Shown one piece after another: positions 13,620-28,400 of a stretch of 64,000 nucleotides of DNA. The translations under genes and the position numbers were made by a program. The notes beneath the pieces were generated by a model that was not told the DNA's origin, made no database searches, and saw only the letters and a program-made list of their open reading frames with translations. This DNA comes from Auanema rhodensis (lineage: Eukaryota; Nematoda; Chromadorea; Rhabditida; Rhabditidae). How positions within the stretch are numbered: the first letter of the stretch is position 1; the number at the start of each line of letters is the position of its first letter. The stretch is from NCBI GenBank assembly GCA_964057225.1, contig CAXKVF010000094.1, positions 1-64,000 on the forward strand, in the 5' to 3' direction.

Positions 13620-16600
13620 GTTTTTAGACTAATATGGACATGGGAATCTAATTTTGAAAACCGCATCTCTTTATCTTTCACGTGAAGCGAGTTACATACC
13701 AAGTGCACATCACGTGTACATTTAATTAGCATAAATTAAAGTTCACGTAAATTTCAAAGTCATGGTTACCATGAACCAATATCAATAAAAATTTGTTTTT
13801 AGACTAATATGGACATGGGGAATCTAATTTTGAAAACCGCATCTTTTTATCTTTCACGTGAAGCGAGTTACATACCAAGTGCACATCACGTGTACATTTA
13901 ATTAGCATAAATTAAAGTTCACGTAAATTTCAAAGTCATGGTTACCATGAAGCAATATCAATAAAAATTTGTTTTTAGACTAATATGGACATGGGGAATC
14001 TAATTTTGAAAACCGCATCTCTTCATCTTTCACGTGAAGCGAGTTACATACCAAGTGCACATCACGTGTACATTTAATTAGCATAAATTAAAGTTCACGT
14101 AAATTTCAAAGTCATGGTTACCATGAACCAATATCAATAAAAATTTGTTTTTAGACTAATATGGACATGGGGAATCTAATTTTGAAAACCGCATCTCTTT
14201 ATCTTTCACGTGAAGCGAGTTACATACCAAGTGCACATCACGTGTACATTTAATTAGCATAAATTAAAGTTCACGTAAAATTCAAAGTCATGGTTACCAT
14301 GAACCAATATCAATAAAAATTTGTTTTTAGACTAATATGGACATGGGGAATCTAATTTTGAAAACCGCATCTCTTTATCTTTCACGTGAAGCGAGTTACA
14401 TACCAAGTGCACATCACGTGTACATTTAATTAGCATAAATTAAAGTTCACGTAAAATTCAAAGTCATGGTTACCATGCACCAATATCAATAAAAATTTGT
14501 TTTTAGACTAATATGGACATGGGGAATCTAATTTGGAAAACCGCATCTCTTTATCTTTCACGTGAAGCGAGTTACATACCAAGTGCACATCACGTGTACA
14601 TTTAATCAGCATAAATTAAAGTTCACGTAAATTTCAAAGTCATGGTTACCATGCACCAATATCAATAAAAATTTGTTTTTAGACTAATATGGACATGGGG
14701 AATCTAATTTTGAAAACCGCATCTCTTTATCTTTCACGTGAAGGGAGTTACATACCAAGTGCACATCACGTGTACATTTAATTAGCATAAATTAAAGTTC
14801 ACGTAAATTTCAAAGTCATGGTTACCATGAAGCAATATCAATAAAAATTTGTTTTTAGACTAATATGGACATGGGGAATCTAATTTTGAAAACCGCATCT
14901 CTTTATCTTTCACGTGAAGGGAGTTACATACCAAGTGCACATCACGTGTACATTTAATTAGCATAAATTAAAGTTCACGTAAATTTCAAAGTCATGGTTA
15001 CCATGAACCAATATCAATAAAAATTTGTTTTTAGACTAATATGGACATGGGGAATCTAATTTTGAAAACCGCATCTCTTTATCTTTCACGTGAAGCGAGT
15101 TACATACCAAGTGCACATCACGTGTACATTTAATTAGCATAAATTAAAGTTCACGTAAATTTCAAAGTCATGGTTACCATGCACCAATATCAATAAAAAT
15201 TTGTTTTTAGACTAATATGGACATGGGGAATCTAATTTTGAAAACCGCATCTCTTTATCTTTCACGTGAAGCGAGTTACATACCAAGTGCACATCACGTG
15301 TACAATTAATTAGCATAAATTAAAGTTCACGTAAATTTCAAAGTCATGGTTACCATGAACCAATATCAATAAAAATTTGTTTTTAGACTAATATGGACAT
15401 GGGGAATCTAATTTTGAAAACCGCATCTCTTTATCTTTCACGTGAAGCGAGTTACATACCAAGTGCACATTACGTGTACATTTAATTAGCATAAATTAAA
15501 GTTCACGTAAATTTCAAAGTCATGGTTACCATGAACCAATATCAATACAAATTTGTTTTTAGACTAATATGGACATGGGGAATCTAATTTTGAAAACCGC
15601 ATCTCTTTATCTTTCACGTGAAGCGAGTTACATACCAAGTGCACATTACGTGTACATTTAATTAGCATAAATTAAAGTTCACGTAAAATTCAAAGTCATG
15701 GTTACCATGCACCAATATCAATAAAAATTTGTTTTTAGACTAATATGGACATGGGGAATCTAATTTTGAAAACCGCATCTCTTTATCTTTCACGTGAAGC
15801 GAGTTACATACCAAGTGCACATCACGTGTACATTTAATTAGCATAAATTAAAGTTCACGTAAATTTCAAAGTCATGGTTACCATGCACCAATATCAATAA
15901 AAATTTGTTTTTAGACTAATATGGACATGGGGAATCTAATTTTGAAAACCGCATCTCTTTATCTTTCACGTGAAGGGAGTTACATACCAAGTGCACATCA
16001 CGTGTACATTTAATTAGCATAAATTAAAGTTCACGTAAATTTCAAAGTCATGGTTACCATGCACCAATATCAATAAAAATTTGTTTTTAGACTAATATGG
16101 ACATGGGGAATCTAATTTTGAAAACCGCATCTCTTTATCTTTCACGTGAAGGGAGTTACATACCAAGTGCACATCACGTGTACATTTAATTAGCATAAAT
16201 TAAAGTTCACGTAAATTTCAAAGTCATGGTTACCATGAACCAATATCAATACAAATTTGTTTTTAGACTAATATGGACATGGGGAATCTAATTTTGAAAA
16301 CCGCATCTCTTTATCTTTCACGTGAAGCGAGTTACATACCAAGTGCACATCACGTGTACATTTAATTAGCATAAATTAAAGTTCACGTAAATTTCAAAGT
16401 CATGGTTACCATGAAGCAATATCAATAAAAATTTGTTTTTAGACTAATATGGACATGGGGAATCTAATTTTGAAAACCGCATCTCTTTATCTTTCACGTG
16501 AAGCGAGTTACATACCAAGTGCACATCACGTGTACATTTAATTAGCATAAATTAAAGTTCACGTAAATTTCAAAGTCATGGTTACCATGAACCAATATCA

Positions 16601-19600
16601 ATACAAATTTGTTTTTAGACTAATATGGACATGGGGAATCTAATTTTGAAAACCGCATCTCTTTATCTTTCACGTGAAGCGAGTTACATACCAAGTGCAC
16701 ATCACGTGTACATTTAATCAGCATAAATTAAAGTTCACGTAAATTTCAAAGTCATGGTTACCATGCACCAATATCAATAAAAATTTGTTTTTAGACTAAT
16801 ATGGACATGGGAATCTAATTTTGAAAACCGCATCTCTTTATCTTTCACGTGAAGCGAGTTACATACCAAGTGCACATCACGTGTACATTTAATTAGCATA
16901 AATTAAAGTTCACGTAAATTTCAAAGTCATGGTTACCATGAACCAATATCAATAAAAATTTGTTTTTAGACTAATATGGACATGGGGAATCTAATTTTGA
17001 AAACCGCATCTTTTTATCTTTCACGTGAAGCGAGTTACATACCAAGTGCACATCACGTGTACATTTAATTAGCATAAATTAAAGTTCACGTAAATTTCAA
17101 AGTCATGGTTACCATGAAGCAATATCAATAAAAATTTGTTTTTAGACTAATATGGACATGGGGAATCTAATTTTGAAAACCGCATCTCTTCATCTTTCAC
17201 GTGAAGCGAGTTACATACCAAGTGCACATCACGTGTACATTTAATTAGCATAAATTAAAGTTCACGTAAATTTCAAAGTCATGGTTACCATGAACCAATA
17301 TCAATAAAAATTTGTTTTTAGACTAATATGGACATGGGGAATCTAATTTTGAAAACCGCATCTCTTTATCTTTCACGTGAAGCGAGTTACATACCAAGTG
17401 CACATCACGTGTACATTTAATTAGCATAAATTAAAGTTCACGTAAAATTCAAAGTCATGGTTACCATGAACCAATATCAATAAAAATTTGTTTTTAGACT
17501 AATATGGACATGGGGAATCTAATTTTGAAAACCGCATCTCTTTATCTTTCACGTGAAGCGAGTTACATACCAAGTGCACATCACGTGTACATTTAATTAG
17601 CATAAATTAAAGTTCACGTAAATTTCAAAGTCATGGTTACCATGCACCAATATCAATAACAATTTGTTTTTAGACTAATATGGACATGGGGAATCTAATT
17701 TTGAAAACCGCATCTCTTTATCTTTCACGTGAAGCGAGTTACATACCAAGTGCACATCACGTGTACATTTAATTAGCATAAATTAAAGTTCACGTAAAAT
17801 TCAAAGTCATGGTTACCATGCACCAATATCAATAAAAATTTGTTTTTAGACTAATATGGACATGGGGAATCTAATTTGGAAAACCGCATCTCTTTATCTT
17901 TCACGTGAAGCGAGTTACATACCAAGTGCACATCACGTGTACATTTAATCAGCATAAATTAAAGTTCACGTAAATTTCAAAGTCATGGTTACCATGCACC
18001 AATATCAATAAAAATTTGTTTTTAGACTAATATGGACATGGGGAATCTAATTTTGAAAACCGCATCTCTTTATCTTTCACGTGAAGGGAGTTACATACCA
18101 AGTGCACATCACGTGTACATTTAATTAGCATAAATTAAAGTTCACGTAAATTTCAAAGTCATGGTTACCATGAAGCAATATCAATAAAAATTTGTTTTTA
18201 GACTAATATGGACATGGGGAATCTAATTTTGAAAACCGCATCTCTTTATCTTTCACGTGAAGGGAGTTACATACCAAGTGCACATCACGTGTACATTTAA
18301 TTAGCATAAATTAAAGTTCACGTAAATTTCAAAGTCATGGTTACCATGAACCAATATCAATAAAAATTTGTTTTTAGACTAATATGGACATGGGGAATCT
18401 AATTTTGAAAACCGCATCTCTTTATCTTTCACGTGAAGCGAGTTACATACCAAGTGCACATCACGTGTACATTTAATTAGCATAAATTAAAGTTCACGTA
18501 AATTTCAAAGTCATGGTTACCATGCACCAATATCAATAAAAATTTGTTTTTAGACTAATATGGACATGGGGAATCTAATTTTGAAAACCGCATCTCTTTA
18601 TCTTTCACGTGAAGCGAGTTACATACCAAGTGCACATCACGTGTACAATTAATTAGCATAAATTAAAGTTCACGTAAATTTCAAAGTCATGGTTACCATG
18701 AACCAATATCAATAAAAATTTGTTTTTAGACTAATATGGACATGGGGAATCTAATTTTGAAAACCGCATCTCTTTATCTTTCACGTGAAGCGAGTTACAT
18801 ACCAAGTGCACATTACGTGTACATTTAATTAGCATAAATTAAAGTTCACGTAAATTTCAAAGTCATGGTTACCATGAACCAATATCAATACAAATTTGTT
18901 TTTAGACTAATATGGACATGGGGAATCTAATTTTGAAAACCGCATCTCTTTATCTTTCACGTGAAGCGAGTTACATACCAAGTGCACATTACGTGTACAT
19001 TTAATTAGCATAAATTAAAGTTCACGTAAAATTCAAAGTCATGGTTACCATGCACCAATATCAATAAAAATTTGTTTTTAGACTAATATGGACATGGGGA
19101 ATCTAATTTTGAAAACCGCATCTCTTTATCTTTCACGTGAAGCGAGTTACATACCAAGTGCACATCACGTGTACATTTAATTAGCATAAATTAAAGTTCA
19201 CGTAAATTTCAAAGTCATGGTTACCATGCACCAATATCAATAAAAATTTGTTTTTAGACTAATATGGACATGGGGAATCTAATTTTGAAAACCGCATCTC
19301 TTTATCTTTCACGTGAAGGGAGTTACATACCAAGTGCACATCACGTGTACATTTAATTAGCATAAATTAAAGTTCACGTAAATTTCAAAGTCATGGTTAC
19401 CATGAAGCAATATCAATAAAAATTTGTTTTTAGACTAATATGGACATGGGGAATCTAATTTTGAAAACCGCATCTCTTTATCTTTCACGTGAAGGGAGTT
19501 ACATACCAAGTGCACATCACGTGTACATTTAATTAGCATAAATTAAAGTTCACGTAAATTTCAAAGTCATGGTTACCATGAACCAATATCAATAAAAATT

Positions 19601-22600
19601 TGTTTTTAGACTAATATGGACATGGGGAATCTAATTTTGAAAACCGCATCTCTTTATCTTTCACGTGAAGCGAGTTACATACCAAGTGCACATCACGTGT
19701 ACATTTAATTAGCATAAATTAAAGTTCACGTAAATTTCAAAGTCATGGTTACCATGCACCAATATCAATAAAAATTTGTTTTTAGACTAATATGGACATG
19801 GGGAATCTAATTTTGAAAACCGCATCTCTTTATCTTTCACGTGAAGCGAGTTACATACCAAGTGCACATCACGTGTACATTTAATTAGCATAAATTAAAG
19901 TTCACGTAAATTTCAAAGTCATGGTTACCATGAACCAATATCAATAAAAATTTGTTTTTAGACTAATATGGACATGGGGAATCTAATTTTGAAAACCGCA
20001 TCTCTTTATCTTTCACGTGAAGCGAGTTACATACCAAGTGCACATCACGTGTACATTTAATTAGCATAAATTAAAGTTCACGTAAATTTCAAAGTCATGG
20101 TTACCATGAACCAATATCAATACAAATTTGTTTTTAGACTAATATGGACATGGGGAATCTAATTTTGAAAACCGCATCTCTTTATCTTTCACGTGAAGCG
20201 AGTTACATACCAAGAGCACATTACGTGTACATTTAATTAGCATAAATTAAAGTTCACGTAAAATTCAAAGTCATGGTTACCATGCACCAATATCAATAAA
20301 AATTTGTTTTTAGACTAATATGGACATGGGGAATCTAATTTTGAAAACCGCATCTCTTTATCTTTCACGTGAAGCGAGTTACATACCAAGTGCACATCAC
20401 GTGTACATTTAATTAGCATAAATTAAAGTTCACGTAAATTTCAAAGTCATGGTTACCATGCACCAATATCAATAAAAATTTGTTTTTAGACTAATATGGA
20501 CATGGGGAATCTAATTTTGAAAACCGCATCTCTTTATCTTTCACGTGAAGCGAGTTACATACCAAGTGCACATCACGTGTACATTTAATTAGCATAAATT
20601 AAAGTTCACGTAAATTTCAAAGTCATGGTTACCATGAACCAATATCAATACAAATTTGTTTTTAGACTAATATGGACATGGGGAATCTAATTTTGAAAAC
20701 CGCATCTCTTTATCTTTCACGTGAAGCGAGTTACATACCAAGTGCACATCACGTGTACATTTAATTAGCATAAATTAAAGTTCACGTAAATTTCAAAGTC
20801 ATGGTTACCATGAAGCAATATCAATAAAAATTTGTTTTTAGACTAATATGGACATGGGGAATCTAATTTTGAAAACCGCATCTCTTTATCTTTCACGTGA
20901 AGCGAGTTACATACCAAGTGCACATCACGTGTACATTTAATTAGCATAAATTAAAGTTCACGTAAATTTCAAAGTCATGGTTACCATGAACCAATATCAA
21001 TAAAAATTTGTTTTTAGACTAATATGGACATGGGGAATCTAATTTTGAAAACCGCATCTCTTTATCTTTCACGTGAAGCGAGTTACATACCAAGTGCACA
21101 TCACGTGTACATTTAATTAGCATAAATTAAAGTTCACGTAAAATTCAAAGTCATGGTTACCATGAACCAATATCAATAAAAATTTGTTTTTAGACTAATA
21201 TGGACATGGGGAATCTAATTTTGAAAACCGCATCTCTTTATCTTTCACGTGAAGCGAGTTACATACCAAGTGCACATCACGTGTACATTTAATTAGCATA
21301 AATTAAAGTTCACGTAAATTTCAAAGTCATGGTTACCATGCACCAATATCAATAAAAATTTGTTTTTAGACTAATATGGACATGGGGAATCTAATTTTGA
21401 AAACCGCATCTCTTTATCTTTCACGTGAAGCGAGTTACATACCAAGTGCACATCACGTGTACATTTAATTAGCATAAATTAAAGTTCACGTAAAATTCAA
21501 AGTCATGGTTACCATGCACCAATATCAATAAAAATTTGTTTTTAGACTAATATGGACATGGGGAATCTAATTTGGAAAACCGCATCTCTTTATCTTTCAC
21601 GTGAAGCGAGTTACATACCAAGTGCACATCACGTGTACATTTAATCAGCATAAATTAAAGTTCACGTAAATTTCAAAGTCATGGTTACCATGCACCAATA
21701 TCAATAAAAATTTGTTTTTAGACTAATATGGACATGGGGAATCTAATTTTGAAAACCGCATCTCTTTATCTTTCACGTGAAGGGAGTTACATACCAAGTG
21801 CACATCACGTGTACATTTAATTAGCATAAATTAAAGTTCACGTAAATTTCAAAGTCATGGTTACCATGAAGCAATATCAATAAAAATTTGTTTTTAGACT
21901 AATATGGACATGGGGAATCTAATTTTGAAAACCGCATCTCTTTATCTTTCACGTGAAGGGAGTTACATACCAAGTGCACATCACGTGTACATTTAATTAG
22001 CATAAATTAAAGTTCACGTAAATTTCAAAGTCATGGTTACCATGAACCAATATCAATAAAAATTTGTTTTTAGACTAATATGGACATGGGGAATCTAATT
22101 TTGAAAACCGCATCTCTTTATCTTTCACGTGAAGCGAGTTACATACCAAGTGCACATCACGTGTACATTTAATTAGCATAAATTAAAGTTCACGTAAATT
22201 TCAAAGTCATGGTTACCATGCACCAATATCAATAAAAATTTGTTTTTAGACTAATATGGACATGGGGAATCTAATTTTGAAAACCGCATCTCTTTATCTT
22301 TCACGTGAAGCGAGTTACATACCAAGTGCACATCACGTGTACAATTAATTAGCATAAATTAAAGTTCACGTAAATTTCAAAGTCATGGTTACCATGAACC
22401 AATATCAATAAAAATTTGTTTTTAGACTAATATGGACATGGGGAATCTAATTTTGAAAACCGCATCTCTTTATCTTTCACGTGAAGCGAGTTACATACCA
22501 AGTGCACATTACGTGTACATTTAATTAGCATAAATTAAAGTTCACGTAAATTTCAAAGTCATGGTTACCATGAACCAATATCAATACAAATTTGTTTTTA

Positions 22601-25450
22601 GACTAATATGGACATGGGGAATCTAATTTTGAAAACCGCATCTCTTTATCTTTCACGTGAAGCGAGTTACATACCAAGTGCACATTACGTGTACATTTAA
22701 TTAGCATAAATTAAAGTTCACGTAAAATTCAAAGTCATGGTTACCATGCACCAATATCAATAAAAATTTGTTTTTAGACTAATATGGACATGGGGAATCT
22801 AATTTTGAAAACCGCATCTCTTTATCTTTCACGTGAAGCGAGTTACATACCAAGTGCACATCACGTGTACATTTAATTAGCATAAATTAAAGTTCACGTA
22901 AATTTCAAAGTCATGGTTACCATGCACCAATATCAATAAAAATTTGTTTTTAGACTAATATGGACATGGGGAATCTAATTTTGAAAACCGCATCTCTTTA
23001 TCTTTCACGTGAAGGGAGTTACATACCAAGTGCACATCACGTGTACATTTAATTAGCATAAATTAAAGTTCACGTAAATTTCAAAGTCATGGTTACCATG
23101 AAGCAATATCAATAAAAATTTGTTTTTAGACTAATATGGACATGGGGAATCTAATTTTGAAAACCGCATCTCTTTATCTTTCACGTGAAGGGAGTTACAT
23201 ACCAAGTGCACATCACGTGTACATTTAATTAGCATAAATTAAAGTTCACGTAAATTTCAAAGTCATGGTTACCATGAACCAATATCAATGAAAATTTGTT
23301 TTTAGACTAATATGGACATGGGGAATCTAATTTTGAAAACCGCATCTCTTTATCTTTCACGTGAAGCGAGTTACATACCAAGTGCACATCACGTGTACAT
23401 TTAATTAGCATAAATTAAAGTTCACGTAAATTTCAAAGTCATGGTTACCATGCACCAATATCAATAAAAATTTGTTTTTAGACTAATATGGACATGGGGA
23501 ATCTAATTTTGAAAACCGCATCTCTTTATCTTTCACGTGAAGCGAGTTACATACCAAGTGCACATTACGTGTACATTTAATTAGCATAAATTAAAGTTCA
23601 CGTAAAATTCAAAGTCATGGTTACCATGCACCAATATCAATAAAAATTTGTTTTTAGACTAATATGGACATGGGGAATCTAATTTTGAAAACCGCATCTC
23701 TTTATCTTTCACGTGAAGCGAGTTACATACCAAGTGCACATCACGTGTACATTTAATTAGCATAAATTAAAGTTCACGTAAATTTCAAAGTCATGGTTAC
23801 CATGAACCAATATCAATAAAAATTTGTTTTTAGACTAATATGGACATGGGGAATCTAATTTTGAAAACCGCATCTCTTTATCTTTCACGTGAAGCGAGTT
23901 ACATACCAAGTGCACATCACGTGTACATTTAATTAGCATAAATTAAAGTTCACGTAAATTTCAAAGTCATGGTTACCATGAACCAATATCAATACAAATT
24001 TGTTTTTAGACTAATATGGACATGGGGAATCTAATTTTGAAAACCGCATCTCTTTATCTTTCACGTGAAGCGAGTTACATACCAAGAGCACATTACGTGT
24101 ACATTTAATTAGCATAAATTAAAGTTCACGTAAAATTCAAAGTCATGGTTACCATGCACCAATATCAATAAAAATTTGTTTTTAGACTAATATGGACATG
24201 GGGAATCTAATTTTGAAAACCGCATCTCTTTATCTTTCACGTGAAGCGAGTTACATACCAAGTGCACATCACGTGTACATTTAATTAGCATAAATTAAAG
24301 TTCACGTAAATTTCAAAGTCATGGTTACCATGCACCAATATCAATAAAAATTTGTTTTTAGACTAATATGGACATGGGGAATCTAATTTTGAAAACCGCA
24401 TCTCTTTATCTTTCACGTGAAGCGAGTTACATACCAAGTGCACATCACGTGTACATTTAATTAGCATAAATTAAAGTTCACGTAAATTTCAAAGTCATGG
24501 TTACCATGAACCAATATCAATACAAATTTGTTTTTAGACTAATATGGACATGGGGAATCTAATTTTGAAAACCGCATCTCTTTATCTTTCACGTGAAGCG
24601 AGTTACATACCAAGTGCACATCACGTGTACATTTAATTAGCATAAATTAAAGTTCACGTAAATTTCAAAGTCATGGTTACCATGAAGCAATATCAATAAA
24701 AATTTGTTTTTAGACTAATATGGACATGGGGAATCTAATTTTGAAAACCGCATCTCTTTATCTTTCACGTGAAGCGAGTTACATACCAAGTGCACATCAC
24801 GTGTACATTTAATTAGCATAAATTAAAGTTCACGTAAATTTCAAAGTCATGGTTACCATGAACCAATATCAATAAAAATTTGTTTTTAGACTAATATGGA
24901 CATGGGGAATCTAATTTTGAAAACCGCATCTCTTTATCTTTCACGTGAAGCGAGTTACATACCAAGTGCACATCACGTGTACATTTAATTAGCATAAATT
25001 AAAGTTCACGTAAAATTCAAAGTCATGGTTACCATGCACCAATATCAATAAAAATTTGTTTTTAGACTAATATGGACATGGGGAATCTAATTTTGAAAAC
25101 CGCATCTCTTTATCTTTTACGTGAAGCGAGTTACATACCAAGTGCACATCACGTGTACATTTAATTAGCATAAATTAAAGTTCACGTAAATTTCAAAGTC
25201 ATGGTTACCATGAACCAATATCAATAAAAATTTGTTTTTAGACTAATATGGACATGGGGAATCTAATTTTGAAAACCGCATCTCTTTATCTTTCACGTGA
25301 AGCGAGTTACATACCAAGTGCACATCACGTGTACATTTAATCAGCATAAATTAAAGTTCACGTAAATTTCAAAGTCATGGTTACCATGCACCAATATCAA
25401 TAAAAATTTGTTTTTAGACTAATATGGACATGGGAATCTAATTTTGAAAA
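13620..25450. repeat. higher-order repeat zone, 18-22 monomers
   Basis: The 175-bp monomer (TGGGAATC) occurs at 13641, 16808 and 25431, and the variant CTTCATCTTT follows it at 14021, 17188 and 25811. The spacings are 3167 bp (18 monomers minus 1 bp) and 8623 bp (49 monomers minus 1 bp). TTTGG occurs at 14532, 17875 and 21571 (19 monomers minus 1 bp, then 21 monomers). CAAGAGCACA occurs at 20211 and 24083 (22 monomers). The block therefore lengthened from about 3.2 to 3.9 kb across this zone. Confidence 0.8.
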
Positions 25451-28400
25451 CCGCATCTCTTTATCTTTCACGTGAAGCGAGTTACATACCAAGTGCACAT
25501 CACGTGTACATTTAATTAGCATAAATTAAAGTTCACGTAAATTTCAAAGTCATGGTTACCATGAACCAATATCAATAAAAATTTGTTTTTAGACTAATAT
25601 GGACATGGGGAATCTAATTTTGAAAACCGCATCTCTTTATCTTTCACGTGAAGCGAGTTACATACCAAGTGCACATCACGTGTACATTTAATTAGCATAA
25701 ATTAAAGTTCACGTAAATTTCAAAGTCATGGTTACCATGAAGCAATATCAATAAAAATTTGTTTTTAGACTAATATGGACATGGGGAATCTAATTTTGAA
25801 AACCGCATCTCTTCATCTTTCACGTGAAGCGAGTTACATACCAAGTGCACATCACGTGTACATTTAATTAGCATAAATTAAAGTTCACGTAAATTTCAAA
25901 GTCATGGTTACCATGAACCAATATCAATAAAAATTTGTTTTTAGACTAATATGGACATGGGGAATCTAATTTTGAAAACCGCATCTCTTTATCTTTCACG
26001 TGAAGCGAGTTACATACCAAGTGCACATCACGTGTACATTTAATTAGCATAAATTAAAGTTCACGTAAAATTCAAAGTCATGGTTACCATGAACCAATAT
26101 CAATAAAAATTTGTTTTTAGACTAATATGGACATGGGGAATCTAATTTTGAAAACCGCATCTCTTTATCTTTCACGTGAAGCGAGTTACATACCAAGTGC
26201 ACATCACGTGTACATTTAATTAGCATAAATTAAAGTTCACGTAAATTTCAAAGTCATGGTTACCATGCACCAATATCAATAAAAATTTGTTTTTAGACTA
26301 ATATGGACATGGGGAATCTAATTTTGAAAACCGCATCTCTTTATCTTTCACGTGAAGCGAGTTACATACCAAGTGCACATCACGTGTACATTTAATTAGC
26401 ATAAATTAAAGTTCACGTAAAATTCAAAGTCATGGTTACCATGCACCAATATCAATAAAAATTTGTTTTTAGACTAATATGGACATGGGGAATCTAATTT
26501 TGAAAACCGCATCTCTTTATCTTTTACGTGAAGCGAGTTACATACCAAGTGCACATCACGTGTACATTTAATTAGCATAAATTAAAGTTCACGTAAATTT
26601 CAAAGTCATGGTTACCATGAACCAATATCAATAAAAATTTGTTTTTAGACTAATATGGACATGGGGAATCTAATTTTGAAAACCGCATCTCTTTATCTTT
26701 CACGTGAAGCGAGTTACATACCAAGTGCACATCACGTGTACATTTAATCAGCATAAATTAAAGTTCACGTAAATTTCAAAGTCATGGTTACCATGCACCA
26801 ATATCAATAAAAATTTGTTTTTAGACTAATATGGACATGGGGAATCTAATTTTGAAAACCGCATCTCTTTATCTTTCACGTGAAGCGAGTTACATACCAA
26901 GTGCACATCACGTGTACATTTAATTAGCATAAATTAAAGTTCACGTAAATTTCAAAGTCATGGTTACCATGAACCAATATCAATAAAAATTTGTTTTTAG
27001 ACTAATATGGACATGGGGAATCTAATTTTGAAAACCGCATCTCTTTATCTTTCACGTGAAGCGAGTTACATACCAAGTGCACATCACGTGTACATTTAAT
27101 TAGCATAAATTAAAGTTCACGTAAATTTCAAAGTCATGGTTACCATGCACCAATATCAATAAAAATTTGTTTTTAGACTAATATGGACATGGGGGATCTA
27201 ATTTTGAAAACCGCATCTCTTTATCTTTCACGTGAAGCGAGTTACATACCAAGTGCACATCACGTGTACATTTAATTAGCATAAATTAAAGTTCACGTAA
27301 ATTTCAAAGTCATGGTTACCATGCACCAATATCAATAAAAATTTGTTTTTAGACTAATATGGACATGGGGAATCTAATTTTGAAAACCGCATCTCTTTAT
27401 CTTTCACGTGAAGCGAGTTACATACCAAGTGCACATCACGTGTACATTTAATTAGCATAAATTAAAGTTCACGTAAATTTCAAAGTCATGGTTACCATGC
27501 ACCAATATCAATAAAAATTTGTTTTTAGACTAATATGGACATGGGGAATCTAATTTTGAAAACCGCATCTCTTTATCTTTCACGTGAAGCGAGTTACATA
27601 CCAAGTGCACATCACGTGTACATTTAATTAGCATAAATTAAAGTTCACGTAAATTTCAAAGTCATGGTTACCATGCACCAATATCAATAAAAATTTGTTT
27701 TTAGACTAATATGGACATGGGGAATCTAATTTTGAAAACCGCATCTCTTTATCTTTCACGTGAAGCGAGTTACATACCAAGTGCACATCACGTGTACATT
27801 TAATTAGCATAAATTAAAGTTCACGTAAATTTCAAAGTCATGGTTACCATGCACCAATATCAATAAAAATTTGTTTTTAGACTAATATGGACATGGGGGA
27901 TCTAATTTTGAAAACCGCATCTCTTTATCTTTCACGTGAAGCGAGTTACATACCAAGTGCACATCACGTGTACATTTAATTAGCATAAATTAAAGTTCAC
28001 GTAAATTTCAAAGTCATGGTTACCATGAACCAATATCAATAAAAATTTGTTTTTAGACTAATATGGACATGGGGAATCTAATTTTGAAAACCGCATCTCT
28101 TTATCTTTCACGTGAAGCGAGTTACATACCAAGTGCACATCACGTGTACATTTAATTAGCATAAATTAAAGTTCACGTAAATTTCAAAGTCATGGTTACC
28201 ATGCACCAATATCAATAAAAATTTGTTTTTAGACTAATATGGACATGGGGAATCTAATTTTGAAAACCGCATCTCTTTATCTTTCACGTGAAGCGAGTTA
28301 CATACCAAGTGCACATCACGTGTACATTTAATTAGCATAAATTAAAGTTCACGTAAATTTCAAAGTCATGGTTACCATGCACCAATATCAATAAAAATTT

